Source of the DNA: Desulforhabdus amnigena
GTDB taxonomy: Bacteria; Desulfobacterota; Syntrophobacteria; Syntrophobacterales; Syntrophobacteraceae
DNA length: 64,000 nucleotides
Assembly: GCF_027925305.1 (NCBI RefSeq)
Contig: NZ_BSDR01000001.1
Location: 156,001-220,000 of the forward strand
Direction of reading: 5' to 3'
The position numbers and the translations under genes are program-made. How positions within the stretch are numbered: the stretch's first letter is position 1; each line of letters opens with the position of its first letter. The notes below the pieces were generated by a model. It did no database searches. It had not been told where the DNA came from and saw nothing but the letters and a program-made list of their open reading frames with translations. Shown piece by piece: positions 23,263 to 31,684 of the stretch.

Positions 23263-23405
23263 GCGACGCATTCTTTCTCGCTTACGGCGGACTACACTGG
23301 AGCTGGTCGGAAACCCGCTCGCTGCCACTCAGGGTCCGGCGTCAGTTCGTCGAGGCCCTCGAGCGGCAGATTGATTTTGAACGTGAGCAAACGGAACGGC
23401 GATAG
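22585..23405 (+). CDS. Tail assembly chaperone, -1 frameshift product (GT-like)
   Basis: A -1 slip at TTTTTTG (23235-23241) converts the reading from GCT-TTT-TTG to GCT-TTT-TTT and continues into a 55-codon frame with SDAFFLAYGGLHWSW and REQTERR, ending one base before the tape-measure ATG. That downstream frame has no credible start codon or SD of its own. This is the G/GT arrangement known in many tailed phages. Product length about 273 aa. Confidence 0.72.
23235..23241 (+). promoter_or_regulatory. Programmed -1 frameshift slip site TTTTTTG
   Basis: Six T and a G, positioned as T-TTT-TTG in the zero frame of the chaperone. This is the X-XXY-YYZ type of slippery heptamer. It is located 7 codons before the zero-frame stop. 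Confidence 0.7.
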
Positions 23406-26400
23406 ATGAACGGCGATCTCGGACTGGGCATAGTGGTATCGATGAAGGATGCGTTCTCGCAGAACGCGCAGCGCATCCGTGGCTCCATGATGGACCTCGA
23501 TTCCACCGTGGCGGATGCCAGCGAGCGGATGACCCGCAACCTGGACCGCATCCAGCAAGGCACCATGATGCTGGGGGCGGGACTGGCCCTGATGGCGGTA
23601 CCCGCCGCCCTGGTCGCCTCCACCGCCGCGACCCAGAAGGCTCTGGGCGAGCTGGCGTCCCTCGGCGTGCAGGACCTCCGGGCCATCGAGGACGCCGCAG
23701 AATCCTTCACCAACCAGTGGTCCGGTGCCGACAAGGCGGCGTTCATCACCGCCACCTACGACGTGAAATCGGCCCTGTCCAACCTCAGCGACGAGGCGGT
23801 GGGCGTCTTCACCTCCATGGCCGCCATGACCGCCAAGGCGACCAAGGCCACCACCCAGGAGATGGTCGGCACCTTCACCACGGCCTACGGGATCTTCAAG
23901 CCCATCATGGCCGACATGAACGACATGGAATGGGCGACCGCCTTTTCCGGAGCCATGGCGCAGACCGTGGCCTCGTTCAAGACCAACGGCACCCAGATGG
24001 CCGACGCCATCAAGAACATCGGCGCGGTGGCGGCCGCGAGCAATATTCCGCTGAACGAGCAGCTCGCCGTGCTCGGCCAGCTCCAGACCACCATGCCCGG
24101 CTCCGAGGCGGGCACGCTGTACAAAGCGTTCATCATGAAGGCGGCCGAGGCCGGTGACGAGCTTGGCCTGTCCTTCACCGACACCAGCGGCCGTCTTAAG
24201 GGCGTGGTTCCCATCCTGCAGGAGATCAAACGCCAGTTCCCCGATCTCTCCAACGCCGCCGCCCAGGTGAAGCTGAAGAAGGCCTTCGGCTCCGACGAGG
24301 CGGTCAAGTTCCTGCTGCAGATGTCGGCGGGCATGGAGAGCCTCGAAGGCAATATCCAGTCGGTGGGCCGGGCCATGAAGACCGGCACGGCGGTCACCGA
24401 ACAGATGGCCGACGCCATGAACCAGGACATCGGAGCCCGGTTCCTGCTCCTGCGCCAGCAGGTGGCCAACCTCAGCGAAATCCTGGGACGCACTCTGCTA
24501 CCGGTGGTCACGCCGGTGATCAACGGCGTCTCCCGCTTCATTCTGTTCCTGCAACGCATGGCTAAATCGATGCCGGGCGTGACCCGGGTGGTCCTGGGGC
24601 TGTCCATGGCCCTCGGCACCATTCTGGTCGTGGCCGGAGCCGTCACCGCCGCCGTAGGCATGGTGGGACTCATGCTGCCCGCCATCAAGGCCGGGTTCGT
24701 GGCCATCAGCGCCGCACTCGCCGGAGTGGGTTCGGCGGTCGCGACCTATTTTCTGCCTGTTACCGCCATCATCGCGGGCGTGATCCTCTCGGTGTATCTC
24801 CTCAAACGCGCCTGGGAAACCAACTTCGGCGGCATTCAGGAGATCATCACCGGGTCCTGGAACAAGGTCTCGCTGGTCTTCCAGGGGATCAGGGAGCTGG
24901 TGGGCTCGCTCAGCGGCGGTGTCGGACAGATGTCGGCCGAACTGGCCCAGAAGCTCGAATCCGCCGGGCTGTTGGGCTTCGTGGTCACCGTCTTCAAGGC
25001 CTATTACCGGGTTCGTGAGGCCATGGCCGGATTGTGGGGCGCGTTCTCCCATGCCTTTGGCCGCATCCGCGCCATCCTCGAACCGACCGTCCGCACCCTG
25101 ATGAGTGCCTATGCGGCGCTGGCCAGCGCGGTCTTTTCGGTGGTGGAGATCTTCGGCGTGGCCGCCAGCGCCACCGATGGGTCGTCCTGGCGCACCTTCG
25201 GCACTGTTATCGGCACCGTCGCCGGTGTGCTTCTTCAGGGGCTGGCATTCGCCCTGAAGATCGTGGCCTGGAACCTGTCGCTCATCGTCCGAGCCCTGGC
25301 GGTGGTGGTGCGCAGCGTGGTCTGGGTCGGCAAGGTCATCGTCGGGTCCCTGGTCGGAGCGGCCAAGTTTATCTACAAGTTCCTGTTGCCCGTGCGCATG
25401 ATCGGCGAGGCCTTCGTGGCCGCCGGAAAGATCGTCTATGCGGTCTGGCAGGTGCTGACCGGCGACATTTCCCTGCTGGACGGTCTCAAGGCCATTGGCG
25501 GCGCGGTCTACGATTTTGTTGCCACCCCGTTCCGCTGGGCGCGGGATGTGGTGGTCGGTGTCTGGAATTTCATTTCCGGCATCTTCACCTCCATCGGACA
25601 CATGGTGGCCGACGCCGCCGGACAGATTGGCCAGGCGATTCTGAATCTGCCGATTATCAGCACCCTGCGTGAGCTGTTTGCCACCGTGCGCTCCCTCTTC
25701 GCCGGGGACACCACCTTCTTCGAGGCAGGCAAAAAGCTGCTGATCACCCTGGGCGAAGGGATCTGGTCGGCGGTGACCTATCCCTTCACCATGCTCAAGA
25801 ACGCCCTGGGCAAGCTGCGCAATCTGCTGCCATTCTCCGATGCCCGCGAGGGACCACTCGCCATCCTGACCGCCTCCGGTTCCGCGTTGCTCAAGACCCT
25901 CGCCGACGGCATGAGCCTTACCCAGACGCTGCCCGCGAAAGTGTTCGGCTTCGCCGCTCGCGGGATTCTCTCGGCCGCTGCGGGAGCCTGGCAGCAGATC
26001 AAGACGGCGGGCGGAAACCTCATGGACGCCGCCTCGGCTCCCTTCCAGATGGCTGGAAAACTCTGGGATGGGTTGACCTCCGGGGCTCAAACCGTCGCGG
26101 CCAAGGCCGGTGCCATCTTCGGCGGTCTCAAACAATTCCTGTTTGGCGACACGCCCGTACTGTCGCTCAAACCGCCCCAGGTCAATGCCTGGGACGCGCT
26201 GGCCACGGGAGCCGTCAATCTCCGCGACCGGATCGTTGCCACGCTGTCGGCCGTGCCCGGCGCTGTCGGTCGAATCTTTACCAACGCCGGTGCCGAGGGG
26301 CAAACCCTCTGGCAGAGGCTTTCCAGTGGCGCGAGCGCGGGCATTCAGGCGATCAAGGAGCGCAGTGCCGGGATCACCAACGGTTTGCTCTCCTCCGCTC

Positions 26401-27041
26401 GCGCCATGCTGGGAGTCCAGACCCCGATTCCGCAGGTGGCCGAGCAGAAGGAACCGCTCAAGGCCGCGCCGCCCGCCGAATCGATTGGGCAACGCATCAT
26501 CGAAAGCGTGCTGAGTCTCGTACCGCGTCTGGACGAGCGCCTGGTGCCCAAGGCCCTGAGCGCCATGCTGATGCTCCAGCCGGTCATGGCCACGGCCGCG
26601 CCGCCTCCGCAACCGATGAACGGCACCGTGCAGACCGTCGCGGCGGCCGTCGAGCCGGTAAGTAAGAGCTATATCCAGCCGTTCGCGGTGGAACCGGCAC
26701 TGGAAAACGGAGATGCCTCTCTGGCTCCGGCCGGGATCGAGCGGCCCATGACCGCCGCTCCGACTCCGATAGCGAAGCCTTTGCAATCCGGGCTCACCGA
26801 GACGGTGCCTTCCGAACGGTTGATCGCTCCGGCTCGCACCGCTCCCGCGACACCGCTGCGCGGAGAGGAAGCCGGTCCGGGAGTGCGCGAACTGCTGGAA
26901 TCCTTGCTCTCGCGCCTCGATGGCCTGGCCGACCGCCCGGTGGAATTGAGCGTGACCACCAACATCGATGGCCGGAAGGTGGCCGAGGCCGTCTACAAGG
27001 ACCTGCGGGAGCGGAAGATCAGAAACTACGAAACCCTGTGA
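23406..27041 (+). CDS. Tape measure protein
   Basis: A 1211-aa tail length ruler and ejection protein. It is long and mostly helical, with hydrophobic segments near residues 50-75 (MMLGAGLALMAVPAALV) and 395-475, as well as several around 610-660. It has an Ala/Gly-rich middle and a Pro-rich, variable C-terminal third (~1050-1180), ending in a helical part (EAVYKDLRERKI). It begins immediately after the GT stop. The length would give a tail of roughly 180 nm by the usual 0.15 nm per residue rule. A promoter-like copy of the late box lies near its 3' end. Confidence 0.9.
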   Translation: MNGDLGLGIVVSMKDAFSQNAQRIRGSMMDLDSTVADASERMTRNLDRIQQGTMMLGAGLALMAVPAALVASTAATQKALGELASLGVQDLRAIEDAAESFTNQWSGADKAAFITATYDVKSALSNLSDEAVGVFTSMAAMTAKATKATTQEMVGTFTTAYGIFKPIMADMNDMEWATAFSGAMAQTVASFKTNGTQMADAIKNIGAVAAASNIPLNEQLAVLGQLQTTMPGSEAGTLYKAFIMKAAEAGDELGLSFTDTSGRLKGVVPILQEIKRQFPDLSNAAAQVKLKKAFGSDEAVKFLLQMSAGMESLEGNIQSVGRAMKTGTAVTEQMADAMNQDIGARFLLLRQQVANLSEILGRTLLPVVTPVINGVSRFILFLQRMAKSMPGVTRVVLGLSMALGTILVVAGAVTAAVGMVGLMLPAIKAGFVAISAALAGVGSAVATYFLPVTAIIAGVILSVYLLKRAWETNFGGIQEIITGSWNKVSLVFQGIRELVGSLSGGVGQMSAELAQKLESAGLLGFVVTVFKAYYRVREAMAGLWGAFSHAFGRIRAILEPTVRTLMSAYAALASAVFSVVEIFGVAASATDGSSWRTFGTVIGTVAGVLLQGLAFALKIVAWNLSLIVRALAVVVRSVVWVGKVIVGSLVGAAKFIYKFLLPVRMIGEAFVAAGKIVYAVWQVLTGDISLLDGLKAIGGAVYDFVATPFRWARDVVVGVWNFISGIFTSIGHMVADAAGQIGQAILNLPIISTLRELFATVRSLFAGDTTFFEAGKKLLITLGEGIWSAVTYPFTMLKNALGKLRNLLPFSDAREGPLAILTASGSALLKTLADGMSLTQTLPAKVFGFAARGILSAAAGAWQQIKTAGGNLMDAASAPFQMAGKLWDGLTSGAQTVAAKAGAIFGGLKQFLFGDTPVLSLKPPQVNAWDALATGAVNLRDRIVATLSAVPGAVGRIFTNAGAEGQTLWQRLSSGASAGIQAIKERSAGITNGLLSSARAMLGVQTPIPQVAEQKEPLKAAPPAESIGQRIIESVLSLVPRLDERLVPKALSAMLMLQPVMATAAPPPQPMNGTVQTVAAAVEPVSKSYIQPFAVEPALENGDASLAPAGIERPMTAAPTPIAKPLQSGLTETVPSERLIAPARTAPATPLRGEEAGPGVRELLESLLSRLDGLADRPVELSVTTNIDGRKVAEAVYKDLRERKIRNYETL
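26635..26666 (+). promoter_or_regulatory. Promoter-like copy inside the tape measure gene
   Basis: CCGTCG (26635-26640), 18 bp, TAAGTAAG (26659-26666), with GCCGG before it. Spacing agrees with the seven intergenic copies but the boxes are less well kept and it is in coding sequence. It could drive the genes from 27050. Confidence 0.35.
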
Positions 27042-27049
27042 GAGGACCG

Positions 27050-27361
27050 ATGAAACGCATCTTTGTCTGCAGCCCGTTCGCGGGCGACATAGCCCGAAAC
27101 GTGAAGGTCGCCGAGGCACTTTGCCGCCAGGTCATGAGAAGCGGTCACGCGCCGTTCGCGCCGCATCTGCTATATCCGACCTTCACCGATGACAGCGTCA
27201 CCGAGCAGCGAGAGACGGGCATCGCCTGCGGCCTGGCCTACATGGAATGTTGCGACGAAGTGTGGGCGTTCACCGGCAACGGCATTTCCAACGGCATGCG
27301 GCTGGAACTCGACCGGGCCGGACAACTGGGCAAGCCAATCATCGAGATCGCCGAGGTGTAA
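27050..27361 (+). CDS. DUF7768/DUF4406-like deoxyribosyltransferase-fold protein
   Basis: A 103-aa Rossmann-like protein related to nucleoside 2-deoxyribosyltransferases: start KRIFVCSPFAGD, then APHLLYPTF and the ending GISNGMRLELDRAGQLGKPI, a pattern typical of this small family. Start at 27050 (GAGAGGACCG upstream) is preferred over a GTG at 27038. It sits between the tape measure and the tube-cap gene, so it is a non-structural guest in the tail operon. Members may act on nucleotide metabolism or on signalling nucleotides; the actual reaction is unknown. Confidence 0.75.
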   Translation: MKRIFVCSPFAGDIARNVKVAEALCRQVMRSGHAPFAPHLLYPTFTDDSVTEQRETGIACGLAYMECCDEVWAFTGNGISNGMRLELDRAGQLGKPIIEIAEV

Positions 27362-27364
27362 GGA

Positions 27365-27835
27365 ATGGCATGGGATCAACAGCCCATCAAGGGATATCTG
27401 GTAGACGCCGACACGGGGGAGCGGCTCGAATTCCAGTACAACCCCAACTCCATCAGCGACGAGAAGTCGACCGACTACGCAACGATCAAAATCCCCGGCA
27501 TGAGCCACCCGCGCTACCAGTACGTCGCCGGAGAACCGCGCCGGATCGCCTTCAAGGTCGAGCTGTTCAAGGGGCCGGTCAAACAGAAGGTCGACTGGCT
27601 CCGCTCGCTGCAATATCCGGAACACGCCGGAACCATGCTCAAGAACGCGCCGCACCGTGTGCTGCTCATCTTCGGCGATCTCTACCCCGGCGTGACCTGC
27701 ATCGTCCGGCAGGTGAAGGCGCGGTTCTTCGGCCTGTTCGACCGGGACAACCTGCTGCCGCAACGGGCCGAGGTGGACATCGTCCTCGAGGAATATGTGG
27801 ATCAGTCCATCAACTGGTCGGAGGTACGTTCATGA
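27365..27835 (+). CDS. CIS tube-cap / LysM-adaptor protein (Afp7-like)
   Basis: A 156-aa baseplate protein with the pattern of the contractile-injection-system tube family: FQYNPNSISDEKSTDY near residues 26-41, followed by PRYQYVAGEPRRIAFKVELF and the closing VDIVLEEYVDQSI. The protein forms the first ring after the tube. It overlaps the LysM-like gene by 4 bp. Confidence 0.78.
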   Translation: MAWDQQPIKGYLVDADTGERLEFQYNPNSISDEKSTDYATIKIPGMSHPRYQYVAGEPRRIAFKVELFKGPVKQKVDWLRSLQYPEHAGTMLKNAPHRVLLIFGDLYPGVTCIVRQVKARFFGLFDRDNLLPQRAEVDIVLEEYVDQSINWSEVRS

Positions 27836-28122
27836 TCGGCCGTGATTCCCGATACGCCCGCTGCGTTCTCTACCGGGACAGTGACGGCACCTCCCTCGGC
27901 ATGCGCCAGCGCATCGACACCACCCCCAGACACGACGACCGCCTACACACCGTAGTCGAGGGCGACCGTCTGGATCTGCTCGCTCACCGCTATCTGGGTG
28001 ATGCCCGGCTCTGGTGGATCATCTGCGACTACAACGACCTCTTTTTCCCGTTGGCGCTCGAGCCGGGTCTGGCGCTGCGCATTCCCTCCCGCGAACACGT
28101 CCAGATGCGCCTGCTCGACTGA
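27832..28122 (+). CDS. LysM-like baseplate protein (gp53/gpX-like)
   Basis: A 96-aa protein with a LysM-like core: HTVVEGDRLDLLAHRYLGDARLWWIICDYN, then a short strand and helix. Small LysM proteins such as P2 gpX or T4 gp53 link the tube to the baseplate. The ATG at 27832 overlaps the previous gene. Promoter copy 6 follows directly. Confidence 0.75.
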   Translation: MIGRDSRYARCVLYRDSDGTSLGMRQRIDTTPRHDDRLHTVVEGDRLDLLAHRYLGDARLWWIICDYNDLFFPLALEPGLALRIPSREHVQMRLLD

Positions 28123-28127
28123 AGCAT

Positions 28128-28159
28128 CCGACACCTCGCCATGCCTTCCGGTAAGTAAG
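28128..28159 (+). promoter_or_regulatory. Putative phage late promoter, copy 6
   Basis: CCGACA (28128-28133), 18 bp, TAAGTAAG (28152-28159), with CCTTCCGG before it. It precedes the hub gene by about 30 bp. The last base of the core is G instead of C. Confidence 0.7.
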
Positions 28160-28188
28160 CAGGGAACTGCGAACCGCCGGAGAGACGC

Positions 28189-29472
28189 ATGGATCTGGAT
28201 ACCTTCAAGCCGACATTTCTGATTCAGATCGAGGGGCAAGACCTCTCGAAGGACATCACCCAGGAGATCACCTCGTTCGTCTTCACCGACAACGAGGAGG
28301 AGCTGGATGTCCTCGAACTGTCGGTGACCGACCGCAACCTGCAGTTCGTCGACGATCCGCTGTTCCAGGAAGGCAACGAGATCGTGGCCCGCTTCGGCTA
28401 CGTGGGGAACCTCTCTCCGCGCAAGAAGGCGGTCATCAAGGACATCGATTACGACTTCCCGGAAAACGGTGATCCGACCATCCGCATCAAGGCCTACGAC
28501 AAGGGCTTCAAACTGGCGGGCAAAGAAAACCAGAAGGTCTGGCAGAAACCCGCTCCCGGCATCCTCTATTCGGAAATCGCCGAACAAGTCGCCGCCGCCA
28601 ACAGCCTCACCCCGGTGGTCACGGCCACCAAGGGGACCCATCTCCGCGTCACCCAGAGCAACATCTCGGACGCCCAGTTCCTCAAGGAGCTGGCGGAAAA
28701 GGCCCGCGACCGCGATGGCGACGGCGTGAGCGGCTATGTCTTCTACATCCAGGACGACGAACTCCATTTCCATCCCCGCGAGCTCGACCAAACGCCGCTA
28801 CTGACCCTCGAATATTTCACCGACACCAAGGGCCTGCTGCGCTCGTTCCGTCCCAGCACCCAATCCCAGGGAGCCAAGGGCGCGGGTGTCGAGACCAAGA
28901 CGGTCGGCGTCGACCCGCGCAAGAAGGACGTGGTCGAGCACAAGGCCAACAACGCCACCACGCCCGAGCGGACGGCCCTGGGCAAGCAGACCTATCTGGT
29001 CGACGGCAACACCGGCGAAGGCAACTTCAAGGAACAGGAGACGGGGCAGATCGTGCCCAGCTTCGACCGTTCCGAAGGCTTTCACGAAGAGCCGCGCCAG
29101 GAGCCCGCCCAGGACAGCGCCGAAGGCAAATTTCGCGAGGCCGAGCTGCGCCAGGTCGAGGCGGATGCGGCCACCATCGGCATTCCCCAGCTACGTGCCA
29201 AGAAGAACGTCGAGATCAAGGGCGTGGGACGGAAGTTTTCCGGCATCTACTACTGCCACTCGGTCCGCCACAGCATCAGCGGCGCTGGCTATCTCTGCGA
29301 ACTCAAACTCAAGAAGAACGCCCTCGGCAAGGGCGCGGGCGACAAGTCCGCCGAGTCCCAGGGCAAACCCAACGACAAGGAGGCCCCGCCCACGCCGCAA
29401 AACGAGCCGCCAGCTATGGTGACCATCAACGCGGATTCCGGCGCGGTCACACAAGGAGGCGGCAATGGGTGA
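28189..29472 (+). CDS. Baseplate hub protein (gpD/gp27-like)
   Basis: A 427-aa hub protein of the phage late control D / VgrG N-terminal / gp27 group. It opens with PTFLIQIEGQDLSKDIT and a beta-rich series (TDNEEELDVLELSVTD), contains ARFGYVG and a YDKGFKLAG segment, and has a helical segment (QFLKELAEKARDRDG) common to this family. The C-terminal 80 residues are charged and probably disordered. It makes the trimeric ring that carries the spike. Confidence 0.82.
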   Translation: MDLDTFKPTFLIQIEGQDLSKDITQEITSFVFTDNEEELDVLELSVTDRNLQFVDDPLFQEGNEIVARFGYVGNLSPRKKAVIKDIDYDFPENGDPTIRIKAYDKGFKLAGKENQKVWQKPAPGILYSEIAEQVAAANSLTPVVTATKGTHLRVTQSNISDAQFLKELAEKARDRDGDGVSGYVFYIQDDELHFHPRELDQTPLLTLEYFTDTKGLLRSFRPSTQSQGAKGAGVETKTVGVDPRKKDVVEHKANNATTPERTALGKQTYLVDGNTGEGNFKEQETGQIVPSFDRSEGFHEEPRQEPAQDSAEGKFREAELRQVEADAATIGIPQLRAKKNVEIKGVGRKFSGIYYCHSVRHSISGAGYLCELKLKKNALGKGAGDKSAESQGKPNDKEAPPTPQNEPPAMVTINADSGAVTQGGGNG

Positions 29473-29839
29473 TCTCAGCAAGAATTTCAACCGTTCGGAA
29501 TTCGCCTGCAAGGGCAAGAACTGCTGCGGCCATTCGGCTGCTATACATCCTGACCTGGTCGACGCCCTGCAGGCGTTGCGTGACCACATCGGCAAGCCGC
29601 TGTCCATCACCAGCGGCTTCCGTTGCAATCGGCACAACAAGGCGGTGGGTGGCGCGGAGCAGAGTTTCCACACGCTGGGCATGGCGGCCGACGTGAGCTG
29701 TCCCGCAGGCGTTTCGCCCGAGGAACTGGCGGTCATCGCCGAGGAAATTCCGCTCTTTTGCGAGGGCGGCATCGGCGTCTATGCCTCCTGGGTCCATCTC
29801 GATGTGCGCCAGTCGGGCAAGGCGAGGTGGCGGTCATGA
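29465..29839 (+). CDS. Peptidase M15-type endopeptidase (putative endolysin)
   Basis: A 124-aa zinc peptidase of the M15A / D-Ala-D-Ala carboxypeptidase type. Metal ligands are visible: H69 and D76 in FHTLGMAADV (HxxGxAxD pattern) and H111 in WVHLDV. Cysteines (CKGKNCCGH) near residue 15-23 add an N-terminal feature. It overlaps the hub gene by 8 bp. It could be the endolysin or a tail-tip peptidoglycan hydrolase; the adjoining DUF1353 and XhlA-like genes favour a lysis role. Confidence 0.85.
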   Translation: MGDLSKNFNRSEFACKGKNCCGHSAAIHPDLVDALQALRDHIGKPLSITSGFRCNRHNKAVGGAEQSFHTLGMAADVSCPAGVSPEELAVIAEEIPLFCEGGIGVYASWVHLDVRQSGKARWRS

Positions 29840-30255
29840 GCGCCGAAATCAAGACCCTGTTTTCCGGTACCGCGCTGGGTCTCTCCGGACCGCTTCGGGT
29901 GGAGATCCTGCCCAATGGAATGACCGCGAGGCTGACCCAGCCGTTCCGTGTCCGCACCGGCGCTGGCCGCATCATCGAAGTGCCCGCCGGGTTCGAGACC
30001 GACTTCGCCTCGGTGCCGCGCCTGTTCTGGCGCGTGGTGCCGCCTTGGGGACGATATTCCCCGGCGGCCGTCGTTCACGACTACCTCTACCACACCGGCA
30101 AGGTCTCGCGGCTTGCTGCCGACCGCGTCTTTCTCGAACTGATGGCGGCCCTTGGCGTGCCTCTGTGGAAACGCCAGGTCATGTATTGGGCGGTTCGCCT
30201 GGGCGGCTGGCTGGCCTGGGATGCCAGTCGAAAGCGGGAGACGGAGCATGCTTGA
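29836..30255 (+). CDS. DUF1353 protein
   Basis: A 139-aa protein of the DUF1353 family. Typical motifs are AGFETDFASVPRLFW (near residues 51-65), SPAAVVHDYLYHTG (75-88) and ADRVFLELMAALG. Its function is unknown; the conserved His and Asp suggest an enzyme, and it is often found next to phage peptidases. ATG overlaps the M15 gene; it overlaps the next gene by 8 bp. Confidence 0.85.
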   Translation: MSAEIKTLFSGTALGLSGPLRVEILPNGMTARLTQPFRVRTGAGRIIEVPAGFETDFASVPRLFWRVVPPWGRYSPAAVVHDYLYHTGKVSRLAADRVFLELMAALGVPLWKRQVMYWAVRLGGWLAWDASRKRETEHA

Positions 30256-31297
30256 AACTCGCGACCGTCAATCCGAGGAGCGCTACCGCAACCGCTGGTA
30301 CGGCAAGTACCGGGCCTTCGTGCGCGACAACAACGATCCCGAACGCCTTGGCCGGGTCCGCCTGGAGATCCCAGCCGTGCTCGGCTGCGGGCGGGAGAAC
30401 TGGTCCGAATGGGCCGTTCCCTGTTTCCCCTACGGCGGCAACGACGACACCGGCATGTTCCTGGTCCCCGAGGAAGGTGCCTCGGTCTGGGCCGAGTTCG
30501 AGGGCGGCGTTGTCCAGTATCCGATCTGGACCGGGGTCTGGTTGGCCAAGAGCAATCCCGGCGAGCAGCCCGAGGAATCGAAGCGCACCTGCGCGAATGC
30601 CTTCTGTCATGACTGCGAGGACAAGATCGAGCATCAGGCCAACCGGCACGACGATCTCGAACACAAGAAGTACCACGGCCATCCGCCGTATTACTGCCCG
30701 CGCCTGAAGGTCCTGCTCAAGACCGAAACCGGCCACACCATCCTGGCCGATGACCGCGACGGCGACGAGCTGCTGCGCATCATCGACCGCGCCGGACAGA
30801 TCCTCACCATGGAAGGGAAGGTGAAGCCCGAGATGCAGAGCGGCAACGCCCTGCGGCGCGGCACGAAGGACGCCGAGAAAGGCGACCAGCTCGACATCGC
30901 CTCGCAGATCGTCGGCTCCCGCGCCCGCATCCAGCTCACCGACCTCTGCCGCCAGCAGGTGATCCTCGAAGCCTGGCAGGACAAGGAGAAGGTTCACATC
31001 CTCTCGTGCGACAAGGGCCGCTCCCGCTGGCAGAAGATCCTCATCGATACCACCAAGGGTCGGGAGAAGGTTCACATCTGGGGGCTCAACGGCACTCAGG
31101 AAATCCTCGTCGATTCCACCACCGCCGCCGAACAGATCCGGCTCACCGACAAGGCCGGTCAGGTGGTGCGCATGAACGCCGCGCCCGGCCAGGAGAGCAT
31201 CAGCGCCACCGACAAGTCCGGCAGCCTTGTGTTCATGGATGGGGTGTCCGGAAACATCCTCATTCGCTCGACGAACACCGTCTTGATCAACACCTGA
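30248..31297 (+). CDS. Baseplate spike protein (gp5/gpV-like)
   Basis: A 349-aa spike. The N-terminal OB-fold domain is gp5-like: GKYRAFVRDNNDPERLGRVR, then GMFLVPEEGASVWAEFEGG and YPIWTGVW. The C-terminal half is strand-repeat rich (KVHILSCDKGRSRW, KVHIWGLNGTQEIL, EQIRLTDKAGQVV), consistent with a beta-helix needle. The start at 30248 fits the OB fold start; an ATG at 30152 adds unlikely sequence. It is followed by the PAAR tip gene. Confidence 0.86.
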   Translation: MLETRDRQSEERYRNRWYGKYRAFVRDNNDPERLGRVRLEIPAVLGCGRENWSEWAVPCFPYGGNDDTGMFLVPEEGASVWAEFEGGVVQYPIWTGVWLAKSNPGEQPEESKRTCANAFCHDCEDKIEHQANRHDDLEHKKYHGHPPYYCPRLKVLLKTETGHTILADDRDGDELLRIIDRAGQILTMEGKVKPEMQSGNALRRGTKDAEKGDQLDIASQIVGSRARIQLTDLCRQQVILEAWQDKEKVHILSCDKGRSRWQKILIDTTKGREKVHIWGLNGTQEILVDSTTAAEQIRLTDKAGQVVRMNAAPGQESISATDKSGSLVFMDGVSGNILIRSTNTVLINT

Positions 31298-31309
31298 AGG
31301 AAGCATTTC

Positions 31310-31684
31310 ATGGGAGAAAGAACAACAACGCCCTCCGGGCTTTCGGGCAGCGAGGAATTGCTGGCCCGGACCTTCGATCATTGGCGGGAAGAATTCCGCA
31401 GCATCCTCGAAAACCACCGCCGGGAAATCCAGGACCGCCTCGAGAAGATCGAGCGTGAAATCGAGAAGAAATCGGACAAGGAAAACGTCGAGGTGCTGGT
31501 CCGCTCGATCTATTCCGATCTGCACCGGCACGCCGAGGAGATCGACCGGCTACATGCCCGGGTCGGCTCCAAGATGGGGACCGAGACCATGTGGAAGATC
31601 GTCGGCCTAGTATTGACCATCGGCAGCACCATCGGCGGACTCGTCGGCTTTCTGATCCATCTGCTGCTGAAGGTGAACCCATGA
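31310..31684 (+). CDS. Coiled-coil membrane protein (XhlA/holin-accessory-like)
   Basis: A 124-aa protein: charged coiled coil (residues 20-85, HRREIQDRLEKIEREIEKK) and one membrane segment at the C-terminus (~95-120, IVGLVLTIGSTIGGLVGFLI). This layout matches XhlA-like haemolysin or holin-accessory proteins. It is located with the M15 peptidase and DUF1353 gene, so it may be part of lysis. No sequence motif proves it. Confidence 0.55.
   Translation: MGERTTTPSGLSGSEELLARTFDHWREEFRSILENHRREIQDRLEKIEREIEKKSDKENVEVLVRSIYSDLHRHAEEIDRLHARVGSKMGTETMWKIVGLVLTIGSTIGGLVGFLIHLLLKVNP

Noticed and set aside
20575..23328. Long minus-strand open frame (over 900 codons) opposite the sheath and chaperone genes
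   Set aside because: It is the antisense shadow of well-supported sheath, tube and chaperone genes in GC-rich DNA and has low-complexity, unrecognisable sequence.
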